A stretch of DNA of 64,000 bases from Mesostigma viride (lineage: Eukaryota; Streptophyta; Mesostigmatophyceae; Mesostigmatales; Mesostigmataceae), in assembly GCA_009746045.1 (NCBI GenBank), contig RPFO01000131.1:1284966-1348965 (forward strand), written 5' to 3'. Under the pieces are notes generated by a model that had not been told where the DNA came from, searched no databases, and worked only from the letters and a program-made list of their open reading frames with translations. Below, piece after piece: positions 21,501-33,309 of the stretch. Position 1 is the stretch's first letter. Each line of letters opens with the position of its first letter. The position numbers and the translations under genes were made by a program.

Positions 21501-24500
21501 CACCCAAACCCCGCATGTTGGCGTGGACGTGTCCTGGGTCAGGCTAAAGTTTCTTCAGCATTTTGGATCATGGCTCCTCTTGCGTGTGCTGGTCCGCTTG
21601 CCCTATGCATCCCCTTGTACTTGCTGGTCACTGCCCCTTGACACTTGTTCTGATCCCCTTACCCCCTTGTGCTGATGCCCTGTCCCCCCATACACCACCC
21701 CCATCCCCACCCACACATGGTCCAATTTTGTCCCTGCTCCGTCTCCCCACACAGGTACACCCAGAAGATGCTTCTGCAGGCCATTGATGACCGCCACAAG
21801 GGATCGTACGACTTCTTCTACCTGCCCATCGACTTCAAGGTAAGCGCACCTATCGTTGTTGTCGTTGTTATTATCATGTATTGTTGTTGTTGGCGGCGGC
21901 GGCGGGGTCGTCGTCGTTGTTGTTGTTATTATTATTGTTGTTATTATACTTGCCCAACAACTTCAAGGCGAGCAGGCCCACTGCACAGCGCGCCTGTCGC
22001 GCCCAAAGCCTTGAGAGAGGGAAGGTCCAAGTGGCTCTCCTGTTTTAGGGTTGCTTTCCATGAAGAAACTGAGGCTCCAGACAGTAGTAGTGTTCCCAGC
22101 ATGCCCGGAGCCGCTGTGGTGGGCGCGCGTTGTGTTTCTTTGCATGCATGAATGCGTGGCTGCCCTCACTTCATGCCTCCCCCTTTGTCTAGTAACCCAT
22201 GTGCTTGTGTGCTTTCCCCCCCCCCCACCTCCCCTCTCTCTGCCCTGGGTTATGGCGGCCAGAACAAGTGCAACGTGGGCTACGCGTTCATCAACCTGAC
22301 GCACCACCACAAGATCCCGCCGTTCTTCCAGGTGAGCGCGGATTCCCTCCCGTGCGTGTAGGTGGGTTAGTCATGCTCCTGTGTGTGTGGGGGTTGTACT
22401 GGCGACAGCGGGCGCACATACACAGTGGGCCCTTATTCTTGTCTTGCGGCTCCCTAGGCAAACGCTTTTGTAACTAGGCCACCAGGTGTGACACCTACAT
22501 CGGGTACTCGATATGACGCGGGGTGCTTGCTAGGGGCGCTTGACTAGGTGACGCTCATGCAACACCAACCGCTTAACCCACTTAGCTACACATATGGGTG
22601 GGTCGCTGTACTGAACCCTCCCGGCTTCTGGATGCCACCGCCCTTTTCCACCCTCTTTGCCTGTCCCCCCCTTTCCCCTCTTCCCCCCCCCCCTCTCCCT
22701 CCCTGGCTGCGCAGGCGTTCAACGGCAAGAAGTGGGACAAGTTCAACAGCGAGAAAGTGGCAGAGTTGGCATATGCACGCATCCAGGGCAAGGTGAGTGC
22801 ACCTGCACACCCAGGGCAAGTTGAAGGGGTGGGGTGGGGTGAAGAGGGGGGCGAGCAAGGGTGAAAGGGGGGGGGGGGGAGGGGGAGGAACAGAACAATA
22901 GGGCAAGGACGGAACTGCTAGGGGGGGATTGTGGCCAGGGGGCGAAGGGGGATGGAGCAGGGGCTTTGGGTGTAGTGACAATTGCGCCTACGGAGGAATG
23001 GTGATAAGACTCCTATGTATTTTTATGACATTCGCCTGGGCCACTTGGGACGTGCCTGCCCGCCCGTTGCCCCGCCTCATGGATCTCGCCTCATGGATCT
23101 CGCCTCATGTCCCTCGCCTCATTGATCTCCCACTTGGCGAGGACACCCGTGCGTGCACACCCTCCCTGTGTCTGCGTTCCTCGCTGCCTTTGGTCACTCG
23201 GCTGCCTGGCCGCGCGGTGCTCATGCCTCCTACGGCACGGCTGTGATGGATCTCCACGCCTTGCGCGCGTGTGCGTCATCATCCAACCCTCGCTACTTTT
23301 TATCTGATTAATCGTATCGTCATTCCTCACGCCCCTCTCCGACACCCTCTCTCTGTGCCGCAGCAAGCTCTGATCGCCCACTTCCAGAACTCGAGCCTCA
23401 TGAACGAGGACAAGCGCTGCCGGCCGGTGCTCTTCTGCTCGCAGGGGCCTCGTACGGGGGACCAGGTAGGGCACGATTCGGGGACTAAAAGTAGGGCATG
23501 CTTCAGGGACTACAGGTAGGACACGATTAGGGAAGTAGGTGATGCGCGCCGTGGGATTTAGTCGGTAAATCCGAACCGCACATGGTGGGCCCGGTGAGGG
23601 GTGCCACGGGCACTTGGCTGTGTTCTAATTTCCGTAGATTCTTTTTTTTTGCGGGGGGGAGGTTTTGGGGGGAAGTTCTATGGGAAGTTTCTGTTACCCC
23701 CACTTCCCCCCATGCCAATGCAGCGGCACGATGGGTAATGGCTACCACGGGCAGTTGCCATTCCCACCCCTGGCCGTATCGCGGTTCAGCGGAGCCGGCT
23801 GGTGGTGCCTTGTCCTCATCCCCCCCCCCCCGTGTTTCCTGGTCCCCTTTGCCCCCCTTGTTTTCTTGTCCTCATCCCCCCCTTGTTTTCTTGTCCTCAT
23901 CCCCCCCCCCCCTTGTTACCTCGTCCCCTTTGCCTCCCCTTGTTTTCTTGTCCTCATCCTCCCCTTGTTTTCTTGTCCTCATCCCCCCCTTGTTTTCTTG
24001 TCCTCATCCCCCCTTGTTTTCTTGTCCTCATCCCCCCCCCCCCTTGTTACCTCGTCCCCTTTGCCTCCCCTTGTTTTCTTGTCCTCATCCCCCCCCCCCT
24101 TGTTTTCTTGTCCTCATCCCCCCTTGTTTTCTTGTCCTCATCCTCCCTTGTTTTCTTGTCCTCATCCCCCCTTGTTTTCTTGTCCTCATCCTCCCCTTGT
24201 TTTCTTGTCCTCATCCTCCCCTTGTTTTCTTGTCCTCATCCCCCCCTTGTTTTCTTGTCCTCATCCCCCCTTGTTTTCTTGTCCTCATCCCCCCCTTGTT
24301 TTCTTGTCCTCATCCCCCCTTGTTTTCTTGTCCTCATCCCCCCTTGTTTTCTTGTCCTCATCCCCCCTTGTTTTCTTGTCCTCATCCTCCCCTTGTTTTC
24401 TTGTCCTCATCCCCCCTTGTTTTCTTGTCCTCATCCCCCCCTTGTTTTCTTGTCCTCATCCCCCCTTGTTTTCTTGTCCTCATCCCCCCTTGTTTTCTTG

Positions 24501-27500
24501 TCCTCATCCCCCCCTTGTTTTCTTGTCCTCATCCCCCCCTTGTTTTCTTGTCCTCATCCCCCTTGTTTTCTTGTCCTCATCCCCCCTTGTTTTCTTGTCC
24601 TCATCCCCCCCTTGTTTTCTTGTCCTCATCCCCCCTTGTTTTCTTGTCCTCATCCCCCCTTGTTTTCTTGTCCTCATCCCCCCCTTGTTTTCTTGTCCTC
24701 ATCCCCCCCCTTGTTACCTCGTCCCTTTGCCTCCCCTTGTTTTCTTGTCCTCATCCTCCCCTTGTTTTCTTGTCCTCATCCCCCCTTGTTTTCTTGTCCT
24801 CATCCCCCCTTGTTTTCTTGTCCTCATCCCCCCTTGTTTTCTTGTCCTCATCCCCCCCTTGTTTTCTTGTCCTCATCCCCCCCTTGTTTTCTTGTCCTCA
24901 TCCCCCCTTGTTTTCTTGTCCTCATCCCCCCCCCCCTTGTTACCTCGTCCCTTTGCCTCCCCTTGTTTTCTTGTCCTCATCCTCCCCTTGTTTTCTTGTC
25001 CTCATCCCCCCTTGTTTTCTTGTCCTCATCCCCCCTTGTTTTCTTGTCCTCATCCTCCCCTTGTTTTCTTGTCCTCATCCCCCCTTGTTTTCTTGTCCTC
25101 ATCCCCCCTTGTTTTCTTGTCCTCATCCCCCCTTGTTTTCTTGTCCTCATCCCCCCCCCCTTGTTACCTCGTCCCCTTTGCCTCCCCTTGTTTTCTTGTC
25201 CTCATCCCCCCTTGTTTTCTTGTCCTCATCCCCCCTTGTTTTCTTGTCCTCACCCCCCCCCCCTTGTTTTCTTGTCCTCATCCCCCCTTGTTTTCTTGTC
25301 CTCATCCTCCCCTTGTTTTCTTGTCCTCATCCCCCCTTGTTTTCTTGTCCTCATCCCCCTTGTTTTCTTGTCCTCATCCCCCCCTTGTTTTCTGGTCCTC
25401 ATCCCCCCCTTGTTTTCTTGTCCTCATCCCCCCTTGTTTTCTTGTCCTCATCCCCCCTTGTTTTCTTGTCCTCATCCCCCCCTTGTTTTCTTGTCCTCAT
25501 CCCCCCTTGTTTTCTTGTCCTCATCCTCCCCTTGTTTTCTTGTCCTCATCCCCCCTTGTTTTCTTGTCCTCATCCCCCCTTGTTTTCTTGTCCTCATCCC
25601 CCCCTTGTTTTCTTGTCCTCATCCCCCCCTTGTTTTCTTGTCCTCATCCCCCCCCCCTTGTTACCTCGTCCCTTTGCCTCCCCTTGTTTTCTTGTCCTCA
25701 TCCTCCCCTTGTTTTCTTGTCCTCATCCCCCCTTGTTTTCTTGTCCTCATCCCCCCTTGTTTTCTTGTCCTCATCCCCCCCTTGTTTTCTTGTCCTCATC
25801 CCCCCTTGTTTTCTTGTCCTCATCCCCCCTTGTTTTCTTGTCCTCATCCCCCCCCCCTTGTTACCTCGTCCCCTTTGCCTCCCTTGTTTTCTTGTCCTCA
25901 TCCTCCCCTTGTTTTCTTGTCCTCATCCCCCCCTTGTTTTCTTGTCCTCATCCCCCCCTTGTTTTCTTGTCCTCATCCTCCCCTTGTTTTCTTGTCCTCA
26001 TCCCCCCTTGTTTTCTTGTCCTCATCCTCCCCTTGTTTTCTTGTCCTCATCCCCCCTTGTTTTCTTGTCCTCATCCCCCCTTGTTTTCTTGTCCTCATCC
26101 CCCCTTGTTTTCTTGTCCTCATCCTCCCCTTGTTTTCTTGTCCTCATCCCCCCTTGTTTTCTTGTCCTCATCCCCCCTTGTTTTCTTGTCCTCATCCCCC
26201 CTTGTTTTCTTGTCCTCATCCCCCCCTTGTTTTCTTGTCCTCATCCCCCCCCCTTGTTACCTCGTCCCTTTGCCTCCCCTTGTTTTCTTGTCCTCATCCT
26301 CCCCTTGTTTTCTTGTCCTCATCCCCCCTTGTTTTCTTGTCCTCATCCTCCCCTTGTTTTCTTGTCCTCATCCCCCCCTTGTTTTCTTGTCCTCATCCCC
26401 CCTTGTTTTCTTGTCCTCATCCCCCCCTTGTTTTCTTGTCCTCATCCCCCCTTGTTTTCTTGTCCTCATCCCCCCTTGTTTTCTTGTCCTCATCCCCCCT
26501 TGTTTTCTTGTCCTCATCCCCCCCTTGTTTTCTTGTCCTCATCCCCCCCCCCTTGTTACCTCGTCCCTTTGCCTCCCCTTGTTTTCTTGTCCTCATCCTC
26601 CCCTTGTTTTCTTGTCCTCATCCCCCCTTGTTTTCTTGTCCTCATCCCCCCCTTGTTTTCTTGTCCTCATCCCCCCCTTGTTTTCTTGTCCTCATCCCCC
26701 CTTGTTTTCTTGTCCTCATCCCCCCCTTGTTTTCTTGTCCTCATCCCCCCTTGTTATCTTGTCCTCATCCCCCCCTTGTTTTCTTGTCCTCATCCTCCCC
26801 TTGTTTTCTTGTCCTCATCCCCCCTTGTTTTCTTGTCCTCATCCCCCCCTTGTTTTCTTGTCCTCATCCCCCCTTGTTTTCTTGTCCTCATCCCCCCTTG
26901 TTTTCTTGTCCTCATCCCCCCTTGTTTTCTTGTCCTCATCCCCCCTTGTTTTCTTGTCCTCATCCCCCCTTGTTTTCTTGTCCTCATCCCCCCCCCCTTG
27001 TTACCTCGTCCCCTTTGCCTCCCCTTGTTTTCTTGTCCTCATCCTCCCCTTGTTTTCTTGTCCTCATCCCCCCCTTGTTTTCTTGTCCTCATCCCCCCTT
27101 GTTTTCTTGTCCTCATCCCCCCTTGTTTTCTTGTCCTCATCCCCCCCTTGTTTTCTTGTCCTCATCCCCCCTTGTTTTCTTGTCCTCATCCCCCCCTTGT
27201 TTTCTTGTCCTCATCCCCCCCTTGTTTTCTTGTCCTCATCCCCCCCCCCGTGTTACCTCGTCCCCTTTGCCTCCCCTTGTTTTCTTGTCCTCATCCTCCC
27301 CTTGTTTTCTTGTCCTCATCCCCCCTTGTTTTCTTGTCCTCATCCCCCCTTGTTTTCTTGTCCTCATCCCCCCCCCCCCTTGTTACCTCGTCCCCTTTGC
27401 CTCCCCTTGTTTTCTTGTCCTCATCCCCCCTTGTTTTCTTGTCCTCATCCCCCCCTTGTTTTCTTGTCCTCATCCCCCCTTGTTTTCTTGTCCTCATCCC

Positions 27501-28381
27501 CCCTTGTTTTCTTGTCCTCATCCCCCCCTTGTTTTCTTGTCCTCATCCCCCCTTGTTTTCTTGTCCTCATCCCCCCCTTGTTTTCTTGTCCTCATCCCCC
27601 CCCCTTGTTACCTCGTCCCCTTTGCCTCCCCTTGTTTTCTTGTCCTCATCCCCCCTTGTTTTCTTGTCCTCATCCCCCCCCCCTTGTTACCTCGTCCCCT
27701 TTGCCTCCCCCCCCGCCCCCCCCCTTCCTTCCCCTGCCCCCCTCCGTGGCGAGGCAGGAACCGTTTCCTGTGGGAGCCAACGTGCGGCAGCGGGCGGCAC
27801 GCAACACCACCACTCCTGTGGGCTCCGCCGGGAGCAGCACGGGCGGCAGCAACGCCAATAATGGCACCAGCAATAACAACGGCGCCGAAGACGTCCCCAG
27901 CCGCATGACACCGAGCAATGGGGTGGGGGGCTTGGACCGAGGGTCCACCGCGGGGGGTTCAAGTCGTGCCCCCTTGTACCCAGGTTTTGGCAACAGCGCC
28001 GGTGGCGGTGCTGGTCTCTCGGATCCTTTATTCGCGATGAGCCTGCGACCCGTCACACCTCAGCTGTCGCAGCAACAGCAACAGCTGCTGCTGCTGTCGC
28101 CCCAGTCGCAGCAGCCAGCGCTGCTCATGGCCCAGCAACAACAGCAGCAACAGCACTTGCAGCAGCACCAGAAGCAGCAGCAGCAGCAGCTGTTGCAGCT
28201 GCAGCCACTTCCTCGCCACTCCCCGCACCCATTGCTGCAGGATGAGCTGGACCAGGCCCACTTGGGGCTCATGACAGCACCGGGGGGTGGTGGCGCTGGC
28301 GGGGGCGGGATCGGCACCAATGCTGGCTGTGGCTACCTTGGTGTGCCGGGCAGCAACAACAGCTCGTTCTTCTCCCTGTGA
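15584..28381 (+). CDS. Mei2-like RNA-binding protein (three RRMs), ten exons
   Basis: Exons: 15584-15941, 16557-18905, 19451-19632, 20117-20561, 20831-21041, 21755-21839, 22263-22331, 22715-22792, 23364-23465 and 27758-28381. All junctions are GT-AG and keep phase, giving 1500 residues. RRM1 (about 258-335) includes VVFVRNVPN; RRM2 (342-415) includes ALVVYNAEG. The diagnostic C-terminal Mei2 RRM (about 1171-1285) has TTLMIKNIPNKYTQKML, NKCNVGYAFINL, FNGKKWDKFNSEKVAELAYA and LFCSQGPRTGDQEPFP. Linkers are rich in Gly/Ala/Ser; Gln tracts lie near 964-1110 and in the last exon. Family members bind RNA; fission yeast Mei2 drives meiosis and plant AML proteins act in meiosis and development. A meiotic or sexual-cycle role is inference. 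Met at 15584 is the first after a possible acceptor at 15559, so an upstream exon may exist. The Mei2 RRM is almost certain; N-terminal exons are less so. Confidence 0.9.
19822..20030. repeat. ~38-bp minisatellite in Mei2-like intron 3
   Basis: Six tandem copies of a unit containing AGCGGCTGGCTTGCACGTGG and ACATTGCACGGTACA. Five carry CACGTG; the first has CCCGTGG instead. It lies between the exons ending 19632 and starting 20117. Complementary-strand open frames here are repeat artefacts. Confidence 0.9.
21042..21471 (+). repeat. Diverged copies of the exon-5 splice donor within intron 5
   Basis: Exon 5 ends in ATCAAGAACATTCCCAACAA followed by GTAGGT. A 27-bp segment spanning this junction (21018-21044) recurs identically at 21091-21117. 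More diverged copies ending CAAGTAGGT or CAAGTATG follow near 21074, 21145, 21170, 21198, 21246, 21378 and 21468. Each offers a possible donor. The true acceptor is at 21754, where GTACACCCAGAAG restores Asn-Lys-Tyr-Thr-Gln-Lys of the RRM. Confidence 0.85.
23820..27720. repeat. 23-25-bp pyrimidine minisatellite filling the last Mei2-like intron
   Basis: Roughly 160 copies of CTTGTTTTCTTGTCCTCATC plus a C run of variable length (3 to 10). A variant block, CTTGTTACCTCGTCCCTTTGCC or similar, recurs irregularly about 14 times (near 23915, 24040, 24710, 24940, 25165 and onward), so there is higher-order structure. It occupies most of the 4292-bp intron 23466-27757. All three plus frames stay open for kilobases because the unit has no stop and its length varies; these frames are not genes. 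The complementary strand has runs of G every ~23 nt, which could form G-quadruplexes. Confidence 0.95.
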
Positions 28382-30840
28382 GGGCGTGCTGGATATGAGC
28401 GCGTCATGTGATTGGGCGGTGTGGCTCGTGGGCTCTCTCCTGATGGCCTCCTTGTGGTGGCAATTCCTCGCAGCTCATCCGGAGAGCGAAAGTGACGGGA
28501 GCTGATTGTTGATTGGTGGCTCGTGATGGCAGAGATGCAGCAGTGGGGTTGACAAGGCCGCGCTGGGCCGCCATGCCATGTGGGGAGAAACCTTTCCCCC
28601 CCGATTTTGGGCAGGCGGGCGCTGCGCTGGGTGCCTAGGGGGTAGGCAAGCAAGCGATACCTCTTTGGATGGCCCGATCACTGGGTGGCTGCCCCCCCTC
28701 GGCGTACTGTCCCTACCATTTGAGGAAGCATGCGTGCTTGAGAAACGGCCTGGCAAAAAGAACAACGGTCGGACAAATGGGGCGCACGTGAGCGTGTGCC
28801 CTTCGCAAGCACTTGTTTCGCAGCGCACGCGAGCGCACTGCCACACAGCTGGGGGGGCACCATCCACGTGCCCTCTGGGTCCCCATCGGTGAATGGTCCC
28901 TATGGGCAGACTGGGCGGCAGATGCCACGTGGCATGCCTGTGTGGCCTGGGCGTGGGTGTTGTGGGATCATCATCATGCTGGCATCATCATCATCATCAT
29001 CATCATGGCAGCATCAGGGCGGCATCCGCATGGGATCTGCCGCTGGGCCCTTCTCATGCTCTAGTGGTGGGGTGTACCACTGGCCTGGTTTCCGGATGTG
29101 ACCGGACTGGGGCCATCATCTGACTGGAAATGTCACCCGAATGGGGATGTCACGAGTGGAGAATAGAATAGCTGTCTCCAAACGGAGCCAAACGTGCATC
29201 CTTGGGATGCAGGACCCCTGGACGCCCCCAGGTGAGCCGCTCGCCCTGCCAGGGCCCTGCCTTGTCTGCGGCTGGAAGCAGCCACCTTTCCTTGATTTTT
29301 CGAGTATCGATTTGGTATCCATCTGTTTGCTATTGCGTAGCACGTGAGGGGGAGGGGGGGGGGTCCATGTGTCGCCCCCCCCCCACACGTTTTCTCGTTC
29401 CCCTTGCCGCATGCACCATCGTCAGGGGGTCAGGCAGACGGTAGGATGGGCGTGCCCGGCAAGGGTAGGTGAGCACACTCGCTTGTGGGTAGGGTAAGGC
29501 GTGTCCCGTACCTGCTTGTGACCTAGGTGATGACACGAATCGGTTTGCTCGCCAAGTGGCCAAGCCGTCGGGGCTGCTGCTGCGCCCGCGTGGGTCACCG
29601 CTGGCCCCTGGCATTCCCCCGGGTGGGCAGGCAGGGTGCCTCCTTCCCAGGACAGCGCACGTGTACAATAACATTCCAGGAGGGGCTCGCCCCCGCTTTT
29701 TCCCCCCGCGTCCGACCACGGAATGTGTGAATGCTCGCGTAAACTTGCGGGGTGGGTCCCGCACCTCCCATGCTTTGGCGCGCTTCTGAAACCGTTGGTT
29801 TTGTTGGGCACAGGCGAGACCTGGCCCATTCCCTCTTTGAACGTCCACTGGGGCAGTATCGTTGTTTTTCCACCCCGTGTCGGCATGGGGCATGCGGCCC
29901 CCTGGCTGGCGGGACCGACCTGTTGGGTGGGTGGACCAGGTGCAGGCGCGTTGGCTCTGTCCCCCCTGTGTCCACAGGGCTCCCATGGCAGAGCTCGTGC
30001 TTTGTTGTTGCCTGCGGTGGCTGTCGGATTGTGGCAACCAACCACCCTGCATGGGTTTCCCATCCATGGCTAAGACCTCAATGAATAAGCCAGTGGGCAG
30101 CCACCTGGGTGCCGGTCCTGCCTGGCACAAATGGCTATTTTCTTGGGTGTGTTTTCGGTTGCAATTGCAGTGTACATATGTTGTTTTTTTTCTTTTTTTT
30201 TGCCAAAGGCAGGCAGCATGCTGCATTTGGGTGGCATGCGTGTGGGCTGTCTGGATTTTTACAAAACAGAGTGTGTTCTACATTGGCAATGCAGCAGTCG
30301 TGTATGGCTTCTGCCATTGCCTGTTGCATTCCTATTGCATGCCTGCGGTTTTGGCGCATGAAACACATGGGTCATGCCCTGCCACAGAAATGGCGCCAGC
30401 TAGGCCCTTGGTTGGCACACGTTGGCGTGCCAAGAATGTGAGAAAGGTTTTTGTGAACAGCAAGTCTTGTACATTTTGGACTGTTCACGTTCCGCTGTCC
30501 CTCGGGTACTTGCATGCAGCTTTGTATGATGGTGCGTGTACCAAAGCTGGAGCAGCAGCAGTATGTCCTCCATTTTCCTTGTTGTAAGGGGGTTTTGTTG
30601 ACAATGGGACTTTTGTGAAATAAGAGTGGCCGGAGGGAGAGAACGCTCAAGATTTGGGAGTTTTGGGTTGAGTGCCCTGGCTTTATGTGTAGTGCCCTTG
30701 TTGGTTGTTATTATTTTTGTATGTTAAGTGTCTTTATAATATGTGAGATGGCCAGGATTGTCTGCTAAACAGGTGCAGGTATGTGTACTGCTTGAATTTC
30801 CATGCGCAATAAAATCCATATGATTTGAAATGAAAATTTT
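28382..30840 (+). other. Probable 3' UTR and downstream region of the Mei2-like gene
   Basis: No coding domain is recognisable between the Mei2 stop and 30840. A TGTAA at 30583-30587 matches the polyadenylation signal of many green algae, and AATAAA is at 30808-30813, so either could end the transcript. A 241-codon open frame (29862-30587) has no recognisable features and contains Cys/Phe-rich runs typical of chance translation. A short CATCAT run lies at 28970-29005. Confidence 0.45.
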
Positions 30841-30941
30841 TATGAAACCGTATTGCTCAAGACATTCACAAAATAGTTGTCTCACTTAATTTTCCAACAT
30901 CTACCATGTTGTCTCCCTAGGAAGTTTACCATGTAGTCTCC

Positions 30942-31200
30942 CTAGGAGTAGTCTCCGTAGTTTGCCGATTCATAAATTGCATGATTGCACGCGCTAGCTC
31001 CCTTCGGGGAGTCTCGGAGCACAATATTTTCCCCACCCGGCACAGGGTAGTGCTTTCCGTCGGGCTGGTACGTTGGGCGCCCAGCGATCGAGTTCACCCG
31101 CCGGGCCGCCCGCACGTTCAAGGAGCAGAGCTCTAGTAGAGGACATGCGGGGCTTAGTTCTCGAGGATCTCCGTGATCTGGAAAAAGATGCACGACAAGG
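30942..31200 (-). pseudogene. Unidentified coding remnant
   Basis: The minus strand encodes RRVNSIAGRPTYQPDGKHYP, followed by a short stretch with VPGGENIVLRDSPKG. It is non-repetitive and looks protein-like, but I cannot assign it. It lies beside LINE fragments, so it may be another retroelement piece. Confidence 0.25.
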
Positions 31201-31232
31201 TCCTCTGGGCTCAGATAAATAAGCAGGATTAA

Positions 31233-32514
31233 ATAAAGCAGGATTCTGTCAGCACGGTGGATTCCGACCACCGCCTGGTGCTCACCTGTATCAGATTGCG
31301 GTTTCCCAGCGTGAAACCGTTGCGACAACTGTCGCCTAATCCCGATCTCAACGGGTGCTCCGGCGGGTACTGAAGGACGCTGACAAGATGTCAGCAGAGG
31401 AGCTGCAGGCCGCTATGACGCGTACCGGGATCGGTGAATTCCTGGCAGTTCTCGATGCCGGGGGCAGCCGACAGCAGTTACACGCCATCCCGCGCGCCCC
31501 CAGGCGATTTTTCGGCGGTCCTGTGCGGCATGGCTGCCAAGTACCGCCTGGCCGCCTGCGCCCTCCCATCCTTGCCCCCGCGCCGACCGCTCGCTGTCCA
31601 CCGTTAAGCACCGATGGTTGTCGCCGCCCGACAGATGCTCCGCCGCAATCGGGCCGGGACCCGCCCGCCAAGGCCCGCCCGCTGCAGGCTGCCCTAGCTG
31701 CGGGTCACCTACGAGCAAGCCGACGAGGAGGCCGACGCCCAGCAGATGGTCAAGGACCTGCGCACCGGCCTGCCAGCAGAAGAACGATGGCAAGGGGGCC
31801 TGGTTCAAGCGTCTCGGGCACCGCACTAGACGGCCTCGGCCGACCCCACCGCCATGATGTCAGTACTCGGGGCGCCGGCCAAGCGGCTCCGCACCTGGGC
31901 TGCGGCCACTGCAGACGTCCTGGGCCGGGGCGGCTCATATGCGCCGCCCCCGCCCTTGCTACCCGTGCGCCGGCAGCCGCCGCCCGCCAGGCCGCCCTGG
32001 CCGGCAGCCCGGCCGGCCCCACCCTTCAATGTCCCGGCGGTGGACTACCTGGTCCCCCCGCTGACCGGCCCGCTGGCCCGGACCCAGCCTAGCTTCAGAC
32101 ATGCCTCCTTTCATCTCCCAAGAGGTCACAGAGGCGGTCCCGGCAGCGCATGCGCTAGGACGCAGCCACAAGCTCCAACGAGATCCTGGCCGCGGTCGCG
32201 AAACGCCACCGAGTTCGAGGACACAGGGGCCAAGCTGCTCTTCCGGGACATTTGCAACCGTCTTCTGCTGTCATCGCAACCGCCCCCATATCGGCAACAC
32301 AGTTTTTGCACGATGCTTTACAATATGACAAAGGGTCGCCCGCCGACCCCGGCAACTACAGAGGGGTATGCATTCAAAGCGCACCCCTTAAGCTTCTGAC
32401 GGATCTGACAGTACGGCTCACCCTGAACTGCCTGCGGCACTGCCTTGGACGGCCACCTCAGCGAGACTCAGCTCGGCTTCCGTCCTGGCTGCAGGCGGCG
32501 CCGGTGTCGGATCA
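31233..32514 (+). pseudogene. LINE ORF2 fragment (endonuclease end to reverse transcriptase start)
   Basis: At about 31245 the strand reads SVSTVDSDHRLVLTC, matching the SDHxxV motif that ends LINE apurinic-like endonuclease domains. It is followed by a linker (RVLKDADKMSAEELQAAMTR, near 31355). At about 32320-32400 it reads KGSPADPGNYRGVCIQSAPL and KLLTDLTVRL, the start of a non-LTR reverse transcriptase (cf. GDPxxPxNYRGI). In another frame DGHLSETQLGFRPG follows at 32450-32495. At least two frameshifts and premature stops separate these, and the rest of the RT, including its catalytic YxDD box, is absent. It ends at a TTAA-rich junction, so the copy is dead. Confidence 0.65.
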
Positions 32515-32519
32515 ATTAA

Positions 32520-33180
32520 TCAATTAATTAAGAACTTGAGCTCGTCGGCAAGGGAGGTTGACGTCTCACCTGGCTTCTGGGGGAAACGACGCAGCACCAC
32601 TCGGCACTCGCGGCAAGCGCGGTCGGTGACCTCCCGCTGCTGGGCCTGGCGGTGGTCCTCCAGCTCGATCCTGGAGCTTCGTGGCGATGACGTCGGTGGT
32701 TGAGGCGGTCGCTGACCGCAGCAGGTCCACATAGGAGAGCGGCGGGAGGTCACCAGCATCCTGCCGGGGTGGCTGGGATGCAATTGTCAGCCGTCTGCTC
32801 CGCTATCTTTGGGACCTGTGTGGCCAGGGCCTCGGTGTGGGCGGTGATGGCTTCAAGCTTCTTCATGAGCACGCCGCACTTGCCCTCGGCACCTGGTTAT
32901 AAGGCGAGAGACAAGTGCAGCGTGCGTGTCCGAAGCCTGCGCCGCGATGTGTAGCACCGTGAACTGTGGACGACCCGGGTTTCCACATTAGAGCCTCCGA
33001 GCCTCGATCGTGTTGTCAGAGGCGTGCGGTGTTCAGCGATGTCATCTTCTCGGCCAGCGGCCAGGTCACGTGCTCCTCCAGCACTGCGCGGATGTCATCC
33101 TTGCAGAGGGAGGGAGCCGAGGGGGCTGCCGGCTGTGAGGGGGCGGAGGCGCTGAGCGCTCTGTTGATGTCGCTAGGCTA
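32520..33180 (-). pseudogene. LINE ORF1 fragment (family 1), reversed
   Basis: The minus strand carries the same ORF1 as the copies at 38160 and 43125. It includes the coiled-coil part near 33100 (DDIRAVLEEHVTWPLAE in related copies) and RECRVVLRRFPQKPGE followed by LADELK near 32530-32600. It lacks the 2-bp insertion seen after PGE in the other two copies, so here the frame continues. It is truncated at 32520 by a TTAA run. Confidence 0.6.
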
Positions 33181-33309
33181 GGCTATAGAGCTGGTGCATG
33201 GCGCATCTCAGCAGAGAGCTGACTCTCTGCAATTGGGCAAAGCATAACTCAAAATTCAGGCTACAGCTATTGCAAAGGCTGGTGTGGGCCCATCACGTAG
33301 GCATACATG

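Noticed and set aside
22470-22590. tRNA-like gene on the minus strand in a Mei2-like intron
   Set aside because: TAGCTAAGTGGG resembles an A box, but the B box match is weak and too far away, and no cloverleaf could be drawn.
23582-28381. Open frames of 1300-1600 codons in all three plus frames
   Set aside because: They are translations of the 23-25-bp intronic repeat. Only 27758-28381 of one frame is a real exon, joined in phase to the exon ending at 23465.
29862-30587. 241-codon open frame 3' of the Mei2-like gene
   Set aside because: No recognisable domain; composition is typical of chance translation of a GT-rich 3' UTR.
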